The notes: generated by a model from the sequence alone, not told the origin. A stretch of DNA of 64,000 nt from Mesorhizobium waimense (GCF_003601975.1 NZ_QZWZ01000007.1:124001-188000); one strand, 5' to 3'; positions 1-9,109 are shown, counted from the stretch's first letter. Translations and numbers: made by a program.

Positions 1-383
1 CCAGCTTCATCGGTACGATGAACCTGCTGCAGTCGCGCTTTGTCGGCCGCGATGGCGATCGCCTGCGCTTCACCGCAGGCCCCTTGCCGCTGGAGGCCGT
101 GTCGGAAACCGGCGAGGCACCCGGCGAAGGTTCTGTGCGCACCATCGGCGTGCGTCCGGAAGACCTGCTGGTGGCGACCGAGGCCGAACCCGGCACCGCG
201 CCGGCGCGGGTCAACAGCATCGTCTTCCACGGCCGCACCTTGCGTCTGCATGCCGAACTGGGGCAGGGGATGCCGGTGGTGATCGACGCGCCGCGCCGGG
301 CCGAGGGTTTTCAATTCAGCGTCGGCGACGTGGCGTATATCAGCCTGCGCCGTGGCGCCAACTGCCCTATGCTCTCCAGCTAA
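1..383 (+). CDS. ABC transporter ATP-binding protein, C-terminal part (TOBE domain), cut by window edge
   Basis: The reading frame is open from the left edge (codons in phase with position 3) and stops at 381-383, so only the C-terminal end of the gene is present. The visible part carries a TOBE-like segment with IGVRPEDLLVA, as found after the nucleotide-binding domain of PotA/MalK-type importer ATPases, which fold as a regulatory beta-barrel. The Walker and signature motifs would lie upstream of the window. It ends 34 bp before the aldehyde dehydrogenase on the same strand, so the two are probably co-transcribed. The substrate cannot be read from this fragment. Confidence 0.75.
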   Translation, partial: SFIGTMNLLQSRFVGRDGDRLRFTAGPLPLEAVSETGEAPGEGSVRTIGVRPEDLLVATEAEPGTAPARVNSIVFHGRTLRLHAELGQGMPVVIDAPRRAEGFQFSVGDVAYISLRRGANCPMLSS

Positions 384-417
384 TTTCCTCGCCATTTCCA
401 GATAACGGAGCCCTATC

Positions 418-1845
418 ATGAGCAATCACCTGAACTTTTTCATCGACGGCAAATGGGTGGCGCCCGTGGCGCCGGCGACGCTGGATGTCATCGATCCGTC
501 GACCGAAGAGGCCTACACGAAGATCTCGGTCGGTTCGAAGGCCGATGTCGACAAGGCGGTCGCTGCCGCCAAGGCCGCCTTCCCGTCCTTCTCGCAGACC
601 AGCAAGGCCGAACGCCTGAAGCTTCTGAAGCGCATCCTCGAAGTCTACAACGAGCGCTACGAGGACATTGCCCAGGCTGTCTCGCAGGAGATGGGCGCGC
701 CGATCACCTGGGCGCGCGAAGCACAGGCCTGGGCGGGCAAGGCGCATATGGAAGCCACCATCAAGGCGCTGGAGGACTACGATTTCTCGGAGAAGCGCGG
801 CGGCACCATGGTGGTCAAGGAGCCGATCGGCGTCTGCGCGCTGATCACGCCATGGAACTGGCCGCTCAACCAGATCGTCTGCAAGGTAGCCCCCGCCATC
901 GCCGCCGGCTGCACCGTGGTGCTGAAGCCGTCCGAGATCGCACCGATCAGCGGCATCGTCTTCTCGGAAGTGATGGAGGCAGCCGGCACGCCGAAGGGCG
1001 TCTACAACATGATCAACGGCACCGGCCCCGATGTCGGCCAGATCATGGCCGGCCATCCCGATGTCGACATGGTATCGTTTACGGGTTCCACCCGCGCCGG
1101 CATTATCGTCGCCAAGACGGCGGCCGAAACGGTCAAGCGCGTGGCGCAGGAGCTGGGCGGCAAGTCGGCCAACATCGTGCTGCCGGATGCCGATTTCGAG
1201 GCCGCCGTGCGCCAGGGCGTCAACGCCTGTTTCGGCAACAGCGGCCAGTCCTGCGATGCGCCGACGCGCATGCTGGTGCCGGCCGGCCGCCATGACGAGG
1301 CGCTGGCCATCGCCAAGACAGCAGCCGAAGCCCACAAGGTCGGCGATCCGCGCTCGGAAGAGACCAAGCTCGGACCGGTCGTCTCCAACATCCAGTTCGA
1401 CAAGATCCAGCGGCTGATCGAGGCCGGCATCAAGGAAGGCGCCACGCTTGTCACCGGCGGTCCCGGCCGGCCCGAGCATCTCAACCGCGGCTATTATGTG
1501 CGTCCGACCGTGTTCGGCCACGTCACGCCGGGCATGACCGTCGAGAAGGAAGAGATCTTCGGCCCTGTGCTCTCGGTCATTTCCTACAATGACGAGGACG
1601 AGGCGGTGAAGATCGCCAACGACACCGTCTACGGCCTTGCCGCCTATGTGCAGTCGCTGGACATCGAGCGTGCGCGCAAAGTGGCCGCACGCCTGCGTGC
1701 CGGACAGGTGTCGATCAACTATCCGGAGTGGGACACGTTCGCGCCGTTCGGCGGCTACAAGCAGTCGGGCAACGGCCGCGAATATGCCGACTGGGCCATC
1801 CACGATTTCCTCGAGGTCAAGGGCATCGTCGGCTGCGGCGCCTGA
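418..1845 (+). CDS. NAD(P)-dependent aldehyde dehydrogenase
   Basis: This 475-residue protein has full aldehyde dehydrogenase family length and oxidises an aldehyde to the acid. The PWNWP motif with oxyanion Asn147, the cofactor-site Lys170 (VVLKPSE), FTGSTRAG near 221, general-base Glu245 in QELGGKS and nucleophile Cys279 in GNSGQSCDAP are all in place. ATG 418 follows a GGAG-like site. It sits between the end of one transporter ATPase and a convergent GntR gene, and near a polyamine-type transporter and a gamma-glutamyltransferase. A role in oxidising an amino-aldehyde from amine breakdown is plausible, but the substrate is not defined by sequence. Confidence 0.9.
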   Translation: MSNHLNFFIDGKWVAPVAPATLDVIDPSTEEAYTKISVGSKADVDKAVAAAKAAFPSFSQTSKAERLKLLKRILEVYNERYEDIAQAVSQEMGAPITWAREAQAWAGKAHMEATIKALEDYDFSEKRGGTMVVKEPIGVCALITPWNWPLNQIVCKVAPAIAAGCTVVLKPSEIAPISGIVFSEVMEAAGTPKGVYNMINGTGPDVGQIMAGHPDVDMVSFTGSTRAGIIVAKTAAETVKRVAQELGGKSANIVLPDADFEAAVRQGVNACFGNSGQSCDAPTRMLVPAGRHDEALAIAKTAAEAHKVGDPRSEETKLGPVVSNIQFDKIQRLIEAGIKEGATLVTGGPGRPEHLNRGYYVRPTVFGHVTPGMTVEKEEIFGPVLSVISYNDEDEAVKIANDTVYGLAAYVQSLDIERARKVAARLRAGQVSINYPEWDTFAPFGGYKQSGNGREYADWAIHDFLEVKGIVGCGA

Positions 1846-1870
1846 CATCGACCAGTTGGTTCTCCCACCG

Positions 1871-2572
1871 TCAGGACGCCTTGGCGAAAAACCCCTGATA
1901 GTCTGATTTGGCCTGCAGCAGGCGCAGGATGTTTTCGCGAGACCCGCGCACATGCGCGCGGGCGCGCTCGCCTGCCAGCGCGACGTCCCCCGCGCAGATC
2001 GCATCGACGATGCCGGTGTGTTCCTCGCGGGTGAGCTGCCACTCGTCGAGCCACAAAAGTTCCGTCCACACATATTGCTGGCACTTGTCGAGGATGCCGC
2101 AGAGCATGCCGTGCAGCATCTCGTTGCCGCCGATCTCGGCGATGACGCGATGCAGGTCGATGCCGACCTGCAGCTCCTCGAATTGCTCCCTGGTGCTGCG
2201 GTCGGGGATCGCCGCCAGCCGCTCGCATTCGGCCAGCATGTCGCGCAGCCGCGCCTTGTCGGCCGCGGTCGCATTGGCCGCGGCGAGTTCGGTCGCGCGG
2301 CCATCCAGCATTTCGCGAATGTCGAAGGCTTCGCGGAACATGGTGAGGTTGAATTCCGTCACCACATAGCCCTGGCGCGGCCGGCCAACCACCAGCCCGT
2401 CGCGCTCGAGCCGGTTGAAGGCTTCGCGCACCGGGGTGCGGCTGACGTTGAGGCGCGCCGCCATGTCGTTTTCCGTCACCCGGGCGCCGGGCGGAATTTG
2501 CCCGGTGATGATCAACGCCTTCAGCGACTCGAAGACCGAGTCGCGCAGCGTGTTCTTCCTCTCCTTGCTCAA
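1871..2572 (-). CDS. GntR family transcriptional regulator (FCD/FadR subfamily)
   Basis: The protein has an N-terminal winged helix (SRTPVREAFNRLERDGLV gives the recognition helix) followed by an all-helical FCD effector domain. TTG at 2572 is preferred over the upstream TTG at 2626 because a GGAGG site lies 8 bases before it (plus-strand CCTCC at 2581-2585). It is divergent from the binding-protein gene at 2789. The shared intergenic region holds a perfect TTGTATACAA palindrome just after the -10 of that promoter. The protein is therefore inferred to repress the transporter operon, with an unknown acid or amine catabolite as effector. Confidence 0.85.
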   Translation of the reverse strand: MSKERKNTLRDSVFESLKALIITGQIPPGARVTENDMAARLNVSRTPVREAFNRLERDGLVVGRPRQGYVVTEFNLTMFREAFDIREMLDGRATELAAANATAADKARLRDMLAECERLAAIPDRSTREQFEELQVGIDLHRVIAEIGGNEMLHGMLCGILDKCQQYVWTELLWLDEWQLTREEHTGIVDAICAGDVALAGERARAHVRGSRENILRLLQAKSDYQGFFAKAS

Positions 2573-2695
2573 GCGTCCCGCCTCCAACGGTCTGTCATGG
2601 ATTCGCAATCTAGAGCCTTTTAGCAAACGTTTCGAGAAGGGCTAAAAGCTCTGAACTGACGCTCCCATTTCTGCCGCGAAAAAACGTATGCCGTG

Positions 2696-2738
2696 TTGAC
2701 ATCGGCCTTCGGCGGGCTACACTCAAAATTGTATACAA
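2696..2738 (+). promoter_or_regulatory. Sigma-70 promoter with GntR-type operator for the 2789 transporter operon
   Basis: TTGACA (2696-2701), a 16-base spacer and TACACT (2718-2723) form a near-consensus promoter. The perfect 10-bp palindrome TTGTATACAA (2729-2738) falls where transcription should start. TNGT/ACNA palindromes are typical FCD-GntR sites, so the divergent regulator is the likely ligand. Repression by blocking initiation is inferred from the position. Confidence 0.7.
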
Positions 2739-2788
2739 ATTCGCATACCAAATCAACGATAATGGGAACACCGGTTGGAGAAGCGAAA

Positions 2789-3829
2789 ATGACCAGGATA
2801 TCTTGCATTCACAGCCTTGCGCTCGCGGGGTTGCTGGCGTCGACGGCCGTTCCGGCATTGGCGGCCGATACGATCACAGTCGCCTCATGGGGCGGCACCT
2901 ACCAGGAGGCGCAGACCAAGGCCTTCTTCAAGCCGACGGCCGACGCACTCGGCATCACCATCAAGGAAGACACCACCAACGGCCTCGACGATGTCCGCCT
3001 GCAGGTCACCGGCAATGCAGTCAAATGGGACATCACCGAACTCGGCGCCGACGAATGCGCGCGCGGCTCCAAGGAGGGCCTGTTCGAGAAGCTCGACTAC
3101 AGCGTCATCGACAAGAGCGGCATCAACCCGAAGCTCGTCCATGACGACTGGGTCGGCATCTCTTACACATCCGTCGTGCTGATCTACCGTACCGACGTTT
3201 TTGGCGACAAGGGGCCGAAGACATGGGCCGATTTCTGGAACGTCGATAAATTCCCGGGCCGCCGCGCGCTGAGCGGCGCCCAGGCGACCGAGACGCTGAG
3301 CGTGGCAGCGCTCGCCGAGGGAATCCCGATCGACAAGGTCTACCCGGTCGACATCGACGGCGCGCTCAAATCCGTCGACAAGATCCGCGGCCATGTCGAT
3401 GCCTGGTGGACCTCGGGCGCGCAGGCGATGCAGCTGGTCAAGGACGGCGAAGTCGACATGGCAAGCATCTGGAACGGCCGTGCGGGCACCTTGAAGAAAG
3501 AGGGCGCTCCCGTGAGCTTCTCCTTCGATCAGGGCGTTCTCACCGCCGACTGCATGGTCATACCCAAGGGCTCGAAGAACAAGGACATCGCCATGAAGGC
3601 GCTGGCCAAATTCGTCAGCCCCGATCTGCAGGCGAACCTGCCGCTCTATGTCGACAACGGGCCGGCCAACGAGAAGGCCTTCGAGACCGGCAAGATCCCG
3701 CCGGAGCGCATCAAGGACATCAATTCATCTCCCGAGAACGTCAAGAAGCAGGTTCTGCAGGATCCCGAATTCTGGCGCGACACTCTGGTCGAGGCGACGG
3801 AGAAGTTCAACAATCTGGTCCAGCAATAG
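2789..3829 (+). CDS. ABC transporter periplasmic substrate-binding protein (polyamine/PotD type)
   Basis: This 346-residue exported protein has a Sec signal peptide (hydrophobic stretch around 8-22, cleavage after AALA-type residues). It is followed by DTITVASWGGTYQEAQ, the usual mature start of spermidine/putrescine-type binding proteins. ATG 2789 is chosen because GGAG lies 8 bases before it; the longer GTG start at 2693 would overlap the promoter. It is the first gene of an importer operon (binding protein, ATPase, two permeases, gamma-glutamyltransferase). Putrescine, gamma-aminobutyrate-like or related compounds are possible ligands, but none is proved. Confidence 0.88.
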   Translation: MTRISCIHSLALAGLLASTAVPALAADTITVASWGGTYQEAQTKAFFKPTADALGITIKEDTTNGLDDVRLQVTGNAVKWDITELGADECARGSKEGLFEKLDYSVIDKSGINPKLVHDDWVGISYTSVVLIYRTDVFGDKGPKTWADFWNVDKFPGRRALSGAQATETLSVAALAEGIPIDKVYPVDIDGALKSVDKIRGHVDAWWTSGAQAMQLVKDGEVDMASIWNGRAGTLKKEGAPVSFSFDQGVLTADCMVIPKGSKNKDIAMKALAKFVSPDLQANLPLYVDNGPANEKAFETGKIPPERIKDINSSPENVKKQVLQDPEFWRDTLVEATEKFNNLVQQ

Positions 3830-3843
3830 ACAGCCAGCCCGAT

Positions 3844-3880
3844 GGAACGGAGCGGCGCGCCAAAGGCGCTGCTCCATTCC
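3844..3880 (+). promoter_or_regulatory. Intercistronic stem-loop after the binding-protein gene
   Basis: Arms 3844-3858 and 3866-3880 pair over about 15 positions with one mismatch and one G-U pair around a 7-base loop. There is no T tract, so it is not a classic terminator. Hairpins at this place in importer operons commonly protect the 3' end of the abundant binding-protein mRNA; that role is inferred here. It also covers the first possible ATG (3842) of the next gene, arguing for the later start. Confidence 0.6.
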
Positions 3881-3913
3881 GTCTGCGCCACGAAGGATCC
3901 GGAGCCCAGGGAG

Positions 3914-5002
3914 ATGCTTTTGTCCATTGCGCCGTCCGCGCTTCCCATCGGTATCAGCGGCATCGAAAAACGCTTCGGCGGCGTCTCGGTGCTGCGCGAC
4001 CTCTCGCTCGATGTTGCCGCCGGCGAATTCCTGACGCTGCTCGGTCCTTCCGGCTCTGGAAAGACGACGCTGCTGATGATCCTGGCCGGCTTCGTCAGGG
4101 CGAATTCCGGAAGCATCAAGGTCGGCGGCGAGGAGATCATCACCACGCCGCCGCACAGGCGCAACATCGGCATGGTGTTCCAGAATTACGCGCTGTTCCC
4201 GCATATGAACGTCTTCCACAACATCGCCTTTCCGCTGAAGCAGCGCCGCGTGTCCGCTGCCGACACGGCTGAGCGTGTCGAAAGGGCGCTCGATCTCGTG
4301 CAGTTGAAAGGCCTCGGCGAGCGTCGCGTCGACCAGCTTTCGGGCGGCCAGCGGCAGCGTGTGGCACTCGCCCGCGCCATCGTCTTCGAGCCGCGCATCG
4401 TGCTGATGGACGAGCCCCTGTCGGCGCTCGACAAGAGCCTGCGCGAACATATGCAGATCGAATTGCGCAACCTGCACCGCCGGCTCGGCATGACGACCGT
4501 CTATGTCACGCACGACCAGCGTGAGGCGATCACCATGTCGGACCGCATCGCGGTCATGAATGTCGGGCGCATCGAGCAGATCGACCGCCCCGAAGTGCTC
4601 TACGCCAAGCCGCAGACCCGGTTCGTCGCCGGCTTTATCGGCGACTCCAATTTCATTCCGGTCGAATGCCGCAATGGCAGCGTCTGGTACGAGGACAGGA
4701 AGATCCGCATGGCGGCAGTAGCGCCGTCATCCGGCAGTCACCTGATGGTGGTGCGGCCGGAAAAGCTGCGCCTGGTCACCGACGCCGAACCGGCGGGCAG
4801 CATCAACGTGATCCCGGCGACGGTCGGAGACGTCATCTATCAGGGCGACAGTTTCGTCTGCTACGCGGTGCTCGAGGACGGGCAACAGGTGACGCTGCGC
4901 GACTATTGCCGCAGCGACGTGCTGGCGAAGCTGCCAAGGCCCGGCGAGCCGGTCAATCTCGGCATCGATGCCGAGGACGTGGTGCTGGTGGCGGCGGACT
5001 GA
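3914..5002 (+). CDS. ABC transporter ATP-binding protein, PotA-like
   Basis: This is the ATPase of the importer. It has Walker A GPSGSGKTTLL, Q-loop VFQNYALFP, signature LSGGQRQRVALARA, Walker B VLMDEPLSALD and switch His in VTHDQREA, then a TOBE region with VVRPEKLRLV. ATG 3914 has GGAG 9 bases upstream and leaves the usual short N-terminus; an in-frame ATG at 3842 lies in a strong hairpin and is less likely. Its stop overlaps the next gene by one base (TGATG), which fits translational coupling with the permease. Confidence 0.9.
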   Translation: MLLSIAPSALPIGISGIEKRFGGVSVLRDLSLDVAAGEFLTLLGPSGSGKTTLLMILAGFVRANSGSIKVGGEEIITTPPHRRNIGMVFQNYALFPHMNVFHNIAFPLKQRRVSAADTAERVERALDLVQLKGLGERRVDQLSGGQRQRVALARAIVFEPRIVLMDEPLSALDKSLREHMQIELRNLHRRLGMTTVYVTHDQREAITMSDRIAVMNVGRIEQIDRPEVLYAKPQTRFVAGFIGDSNFIPVECRNGSVWYEDRKIRMAAVAPSSGSHLMVVRPEKLRLVTDAEPAGSINVIPATVGDVIYQGDSFVCYAVLEDGQQVTLRDYCRSDVLAKLPRPGEPVNLGIDAEDVVLVAAD

Positions 5003-5928
5003 TGAGCATGCAATCCGCACGTTTGGGAGATTTCGGCGCCGGCCAGGACGGGACGTTGAACGCGACGGCGTTACGTGCCGATGCACGTCGGGAATCGTTC
5101 GGCCTGCTGGCCTTGCTGTCGCCCGGCCTGCTGCTCGTCTTCACGGTCATCATCATCCCGATCGGCTGGCTGTTCTGGCTGTCGCTGTTCGATGAGGGCG
5201 GCGCGTTCAGCGCCGCCAACTATGCGCGCTTCTTCGAGCAGGCCTCCTACATCAGGACTTTCATCACCACCTTCAAGGTCGCCTTCTTCGTCACCGGCGC
5301 CTGCGTGCTGCTGGGTTATCCTTTGGCCTACATGCTGTCGCAGTTGCCGCGCCGGGTGGCATCGATCTGCCTGATCTTCGTCATCCTGCCGTTCTGGACC
5401 TCCGTGCTGGTGCGCACCTATGCCTGGCTGGTCATCCTGCAGCGTAAGGGCCTGATCAACAGCTGGCTCATCGACCTCGGCGTCATCAGCCAGCCGCTGT
5501 CGCTCGCCAACAATTTCGCCGGCGTCGTCATCGGCATGACGCACATCATGCTGCCGTTCCTGGTGCTGCCGCTCTATGCCTCGATGAAGACCATCGACAC
5601 CGATTGCCTGCGCGCCGGGATGAATCTCGGCGCCAGTCCGGCCGCCACCTTCCGGCAGATATTCTTCCCGCTGTCGCTTCCAGGCCTCGCCTCCGGCGTG
5701 GTCATCGTCTTCGTGCTCTGCCTTGGCTTCTTCGTCACCCCCGCGCTGATGGGTGGCGGCAAGGTCATCATGTGGGCGATGCGCATGGAGCAGACCACGA
5801 GCCTCTATTCGAATTGGGGAGCAGGTGCCGCCCTCGGCGTCGTGCTGCTCGCCGTCACGCTGGCGCTGCTCGGTCTTTTCCAGTGGCTTCTCGGCGCGCG
5901 CGCCACCGGCGTGTGGAGCTCGCGATGA
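5002..5928 (+). CDS. ABC transporter permease, PotB-like
   Basis: This 308-residue inner-membrane protein has about six membrane segments. Its cytoplasmic EAA loop reads AGMNLGASPAATFRQIFFPLSLPG, which docks on the ATPase (quoted as its parts AGMNLGAS and FFPLSLPG). The ATG at 5002 overlaps the ATPase stop; the open frame further upstream is a shadow of the ATPase gene. Its end overlaps the next permease by four bases (ATGA). It forms the channel together with the 5925 gene product. Confidence 0.9.
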   Translation: MSMQSARLGDFGAGQDGTLNATALRADARRESFGLLALLSPGLLLVFTVIIIPIGWLFWLSLFDEGGAFSAANYARFFEQASYIRTFITTFKVAFFVTGACVLLGYPLAYMLSQLPRRVASICLIFVILPFWTSVLVRTYAWLVILQRKGLINSWLIDLGVISQPLSLANNFAGVVIGMTHIMLPFLVLPLYASMKTIDTDCLRAGMNLGASPAATFRQIFFPLSLPGLASGVVIVFVLCLGFFVTPALMGGGKVIMWAMRMEQTTSLYSNWGAGAALGVVLLAVTLALLGLFQWLLGARATGVWSSR

Positions 5929-6725
5929 GTTCGGAAACCAGCCTGCCCATCTCGCACCGGCAACGCCTCTGGCTCTATGGGCTCGGTACCCTTGTGCTGC
6001 TGTTCCTGATCGCGCCGTCGGTCATCATCGTCATCATGTCCTTTTCCGGCTCGACGCTGCTGCAATTCCCACCGCAGCAATGGTCACTGCGCTGGTACGA
6101 GAGCTATTTCGGATCGGTGGAATGGCGCGACGCCACCATCGTCTCGGTCAAGGTAGCGGTCATGACGATGATCGTGGCGACGCCGCTCGGCACCGCCGCC
6201 GCCTATGCCATCAACATCGGCACGCTGCGAATGACCGGCGCCATCAACGCGCTGCTGACCGCTTCGCTGATCATTCCGGTGATCCTCATCGGCATCGGCA
6301 CCTTCTTCCTCTATGCCCGTATCGGTCTCACCAACACGCTGACCGGCCTCGTCATCGCGCACACCGTGCAGGCTCTGCCGCTGGTGGTGCTGACAGTGCT
6401 TTCCGGCCTGAGGTCCTACGACATGAACCAGGAGAAGGTGGCGCGCAGCCTTGGCGCCAATCGCTTCTCGGCCTTTCGCCAGGTGACGATGCCGCAGATA
6501 CGCTTTTCGATCGTGTCGGGCGCGCTGTTTGCCTTCATCACCTCCTTCGACGAGGTGGTGGTGTCGCTGTTCATCTCGGGTGGCGAGACCACGACGCTGA
6601 CGCGCCGCATGTTCAATGCGTTGCGCGACCAGATCGATCCGACCATCGCCGCCATTTCGACTTGCCTGATCGTGCTATCGATCGTTTTGTTGTCCGCCGC
6701 GCAGATCTTCGGCCGCGGGCGTTAA
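5925..6725 (+). CDS. ABC transporter permease, PotC-like
   Basis: This second permease of 266 residues begins at ATG 5925 inside the stop of the previous gene. It has about six hydrophobic segments, the first at roughly 18-38, and an EAA loop with ARSLGANRFSAFRQVTMPQI. PotB- and PotC-like proteins normally form a heterodimer, as expected from the paired genes. The gene ends 19 bp before the gamma-glutamyltransferase, so the enzyme is in the same operon. Confidence 0.9.
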   Translation: MSSETSLPISHRQRLWLYGLGTLVLLFLIAPSVIIVIMSFSGSTLLQFPPQQWSLRWYESYFGSVEWRDATIVSVKVAVMTMIVATPLGTAAAYAINIGTLRMTGAINALLTASLIIPVILIGIGTFFLYARIGLTNTLTGLVIAHTVQALPLVVLTVLSGLRSYDMNQEKVARSLGANRFSAFRQVTMPQIRFSIVSGALFAFITSFDEVVVSLFISGGETTTLTRRMFNALRDQIDPTIAAISTCLIVLSIVLLSAAQIFGRGR

Positions 6726-6744
6726 GCAGGGATATCCAGAAAGC

Positions 6745-8331
6745 ATGCGTGATTTCCAGTTTCCAGGCCGCTCGCCGGTCCGTGCCACCGAAGCGATGGC
6801 CGCGACCTCGCATCCCCTCGCGACGCTTGCCGCCATCGACATGCTGCGCTCCGGCGGCAACGCCATGGACGCCGCCGTCTGCGCCGCCGCCGTACAGGCC
6901 GTGGTCGAGCCGCAGTCGACCGGCATCGGCGGCGACTGTTTTGTCCTCTACTGCCCGAAAGGGCAGGGCGAGGTGCTGGCCTTCAACGGTTCCGGCCGCG
7001 CACCGGCCGCCGCAACTGTCGAGTGGTATCTGGAGAACGGCTTCAGCGAGCTTCCCAAGCAAGGCCCGCACGCGGTCACCATTCCCGGCGCCGTCGACGC
7101 CTGGTGCCGGCTGCTGGAAGATCATGGCCGCAAGGGCATTGCCGACGCGCTGGCGCCTGCCAGCCACTACGCCGAGAACGGCTATGTCGTGCACGATCGC
7201 GTTGCTTTCGACTGGGAAGATCCGGAGACGGACCTTTCTCTGGACGAGGCGGCCGCACGCATCTTCCTGCCCGGCGGCAAGCCGCCCAGGGCGGGCGACG
7301 TCCACCGTCAGCCGGAGCTCGCCGAAACGCTGCGCATCATCGCCAGGAGCGGCCGCGCCGGTTTTTATGAAGGGGCGGTGGCCGAGGACATTGTCGGCCG
7401 GCTTCGCCATCTTGGCGGGCTGCATACGCTCGATGATTTCGCCGCGACAAAGGGCGACTACAAGACGCCGGTCGGCATCTCCTATGGCGGCTACGGCATC
7501 CATCAGATGCCGCCGAACAATCAGGGCCTGACGGCGCTGCTGATGCTGAACGTGCTCTCCGGCTTCGAGCTCAGCGCGCTCGATCCCAATGGCGCCGAGC
7601 GCCTGCATCTGGAGATCGAGGCGGGGCGGCTGGCTTACCGCGATCGCGACAATCTCATCGGCGATCAGGACCATGTCGCCGTGCCGGTGAAGGAGCTTCT
7701 GTCCGGCGCCTATGCTGACAGGCTGCGCGCCGCGATCGACCGCGAGCGCGCCATGACGAATCTGCCGCGCCTCGAACTGCCGGGCAGCGACACCGTCTAC
7801 ATCTCCGTTGTCGACCGCGACCGTAACGCGGTGAGCTTCATCAACTCTACCTACTATTCGTTCGGCAGCGGCGTGGTTGGCCCGAAGACCGGCGTCGTGA
7901 TGCAGAACCGTGGCTCCAGCTTCCGGCTCGATCCGAACCACCCCAACAGCATCGCGCCCGGCAAGCGGCCGATGCACACCATCATGCCCGGTATGATGAC
8001 CAAGAATGGCCGCGCGGTGATGCCGTTCGGCGTCATGGGCGGCGGCTACCAGCCCTTCGGCCACGTTCACCTGCTCACCAACATGATCGACTTCGGCATG
8101 GATCCGCAGCAGGCGCTGGACGCGCCGCGCGTGTTCTACAACAACGATGTCGTCGAGACGGAGCGAAATGTCCGCGCCGATGCGGTCGAGGGTCTGCGCA
8201 GCCGCGGCCACCAACTGGTGGAACCACATCACCCGCTGGGCGGCGGGCAGGCGGTGCTGATCGATTGGGAAAAGGGAACGCTGACCGGCGCGTCCGACCC
8301 GCGCAAGGACGGACTGGCGCTCGGCTATTGA
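6745..8331 (+). CDS. Gamma-glutamyltransferase / gamma-glutamyl hydrolase family protein
   Basis: This 528-residue protein is an Ntn-hydrolase of the gamma-glutamyltranspeptidase family. These cleave themselves into large and small subunits before the nucleophile Thr. Here the cleavage site is GSDTVYISVVD, where Thr after Asp would be the new N-terminus. Further family features are STGIGGDCF near the start and FGVMGGGYQPFGH near the end. No signal peptide is visible, so it is probably cytoplasmic, unlike the periplasmic enzymes. As the last gene of a polyamine-type importer operon it may hydrolyse an imported gamma-glutamyl compound. This is inference. Confidence 0.85.
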   Translation: MRDFQFPGRSPVRATEAMAATSHPLATLAAIDMLRSGGNAMDAAVCAAAVQAVVEPQSTGIGGDCFVLYCPKGQGEVLAFNGSGRAPAAATVEWYLENGFSELPKQGPHAVTIPGAVDAWCRLLEDHGRKGIADALAPASHYAENGYVVHDRVAFDWEDPETDLSLDEAAARIFLPGGKPPRAGDVHRQPELAETLRIIARSGRAGFYEGAVAEDIVGRLRHLGGLHTLDDFAATKGDYKTPVGISYGGYGIHQMPPNNQGLTALLMLNVLSGFELSALDPNGAERLHLEIEAGRLAYRDRDNLIGDQDHVAVPVKELLSGAYADRLRAAIDRERAMTNLPRLELPGSDTVYISVVDRDRNAVSFINSTYYSFGSGVVGPKTGVVMQNRGSSFRLDPNHPNSIAPGKRPMHTIMPGMMTKNGRAVMPFGVMGGGYQPFGHVHLLTNMIDFGMDPQQALDAPRVFYNNDVVETERNVRADAVEGLRSRGHQLVEPHHPLGGGQAVLIDWEKGTLTGASDPRKDGLALGY

Positions 8332-8416
8332 GGCCATACGATTCTGGCGCCCGACAGGATCACGCTCACCCCATGACGGGCTGAGCCGACTGATCGTCGA
8401 AACGGCAGCGCAGTTA

Positions 8417-9109
8417 CTATTCAGCCGCCTCATGTGCCGGAATCAAACGCCGACCAACCTGCACCAGATGCAGGCGCATCGCGGCCGCGGCGCCCGCAAG
8501 ATCGCGGTCGGCAATCGCCGCCACGATCTTCTCGTGGTCGGCGAAACTGTGATGGTCGGCCGGGGGGCGCGTGCCATCGGCACGCAGACGGCCCCAGACC
8601 ACGGTACGCCGCACCGCGTTCAGCACGTCGAACAGGCCGAGCAGCACGTTGTTGCTGCTCGCCTCAGCGATCTGGCGGTGGAGCAGATTGTCGATGTTTT
8701 CATACTGCCGCCACGTCGCCGCTTCGCGGGTCTGAGCGAGGGATTTCCGCATCGCGGCTATATCGTCAAGCGTGGCGTGCAGGGCTGCCTCGCGCGCGAT
8801 TTCCGGCTCGATGATAAGGCGCGCGCGCATCACATCGGCGGGGTTGGTGCGCCCGGCGATTTCCGAAATGCCAATCGTCTCTTCGATCGGGCCGCTTCCG
8901 ACGAAGGTGCCCTTGCCGACGTGACGCCAGATGCGGCCGTCCTTCTCAAGCACCGCCAGAGCTTTGCGCAAATCGCCCCGCGAAACGCCGAGACTTTCGC
9001 AAAGCTCCCGTTCGGCCGGCAGCCGCGTCTCGCCGGAAAGGTCCATCTGCGCCAGATAGGCCTGAAGCTGTACCAGCGCTGCGTGACCGCCGTCTCCGAC
9101 AATGTCCAT
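8417..9109 (-). CDS. GntR family transcriptional regulator (FCD subfamily)
   Basis: The protein has an N-terminal winged helix (LPAERELCESLGVSRGDLRKAL) and a C-terminal FCD domain rich in His and Asp/Glu for ligand or metal binding. The start is ATG 9109 or TTG 9121, and neither has a clear ribosome binding site. A perfect TTGGTTTAACCAA palindrome sits exactly on the start region, which implies autoregulation. It is divergent from the transporter operon that begins at 9299 and is its likely regulator. It converges with the gamma-glutamyltransferase gene across 85 bp in which I see nothing else. Confidence 0.85.
   Translation of the reverse strand: MDIVGDGGHAALVQLQAYLAQMDLSGETRLPAERELCESLGVSRGDLRKALAVLEKDGRIWRHVGKGTFVGSGPIEETIGISEIAGRTNPADVMRARLIIEPEIAREAALHATLDDIAAMRKSLAQTREAATWRQYENIDNLLHRQIAEASSNNVLLGLFDVLNAVRRTVVWGRLRADGTRPPADHHSFADHEKIVAAIADRDLAGAAAAMRLHLVQVGRRLIPAHEAAE

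Noticed and set aside
367..2304. Long minus-strand open frame of 645 codons over the aldehyde dehydrogenase gene
   Set aside because: It is the antisense shadow of the dehydrogenase and GntR genes in high-GC DNA; the repetitive Arg/Ala composition is not protein-like.
4666..5002. A permease start at 4666 with an extra 112 residues
   Set aside because: The extension overlaps the end of the ATPase gene in another frame and is not membrane-like; the ATGA overlap at 5002 is the normal start.
6613..8433. 606-codon minus-strand frame over the gamma-glutamyltransferase gene
   Set aside because: Antisense shadow; the plus-strand gene carries full family motifs.
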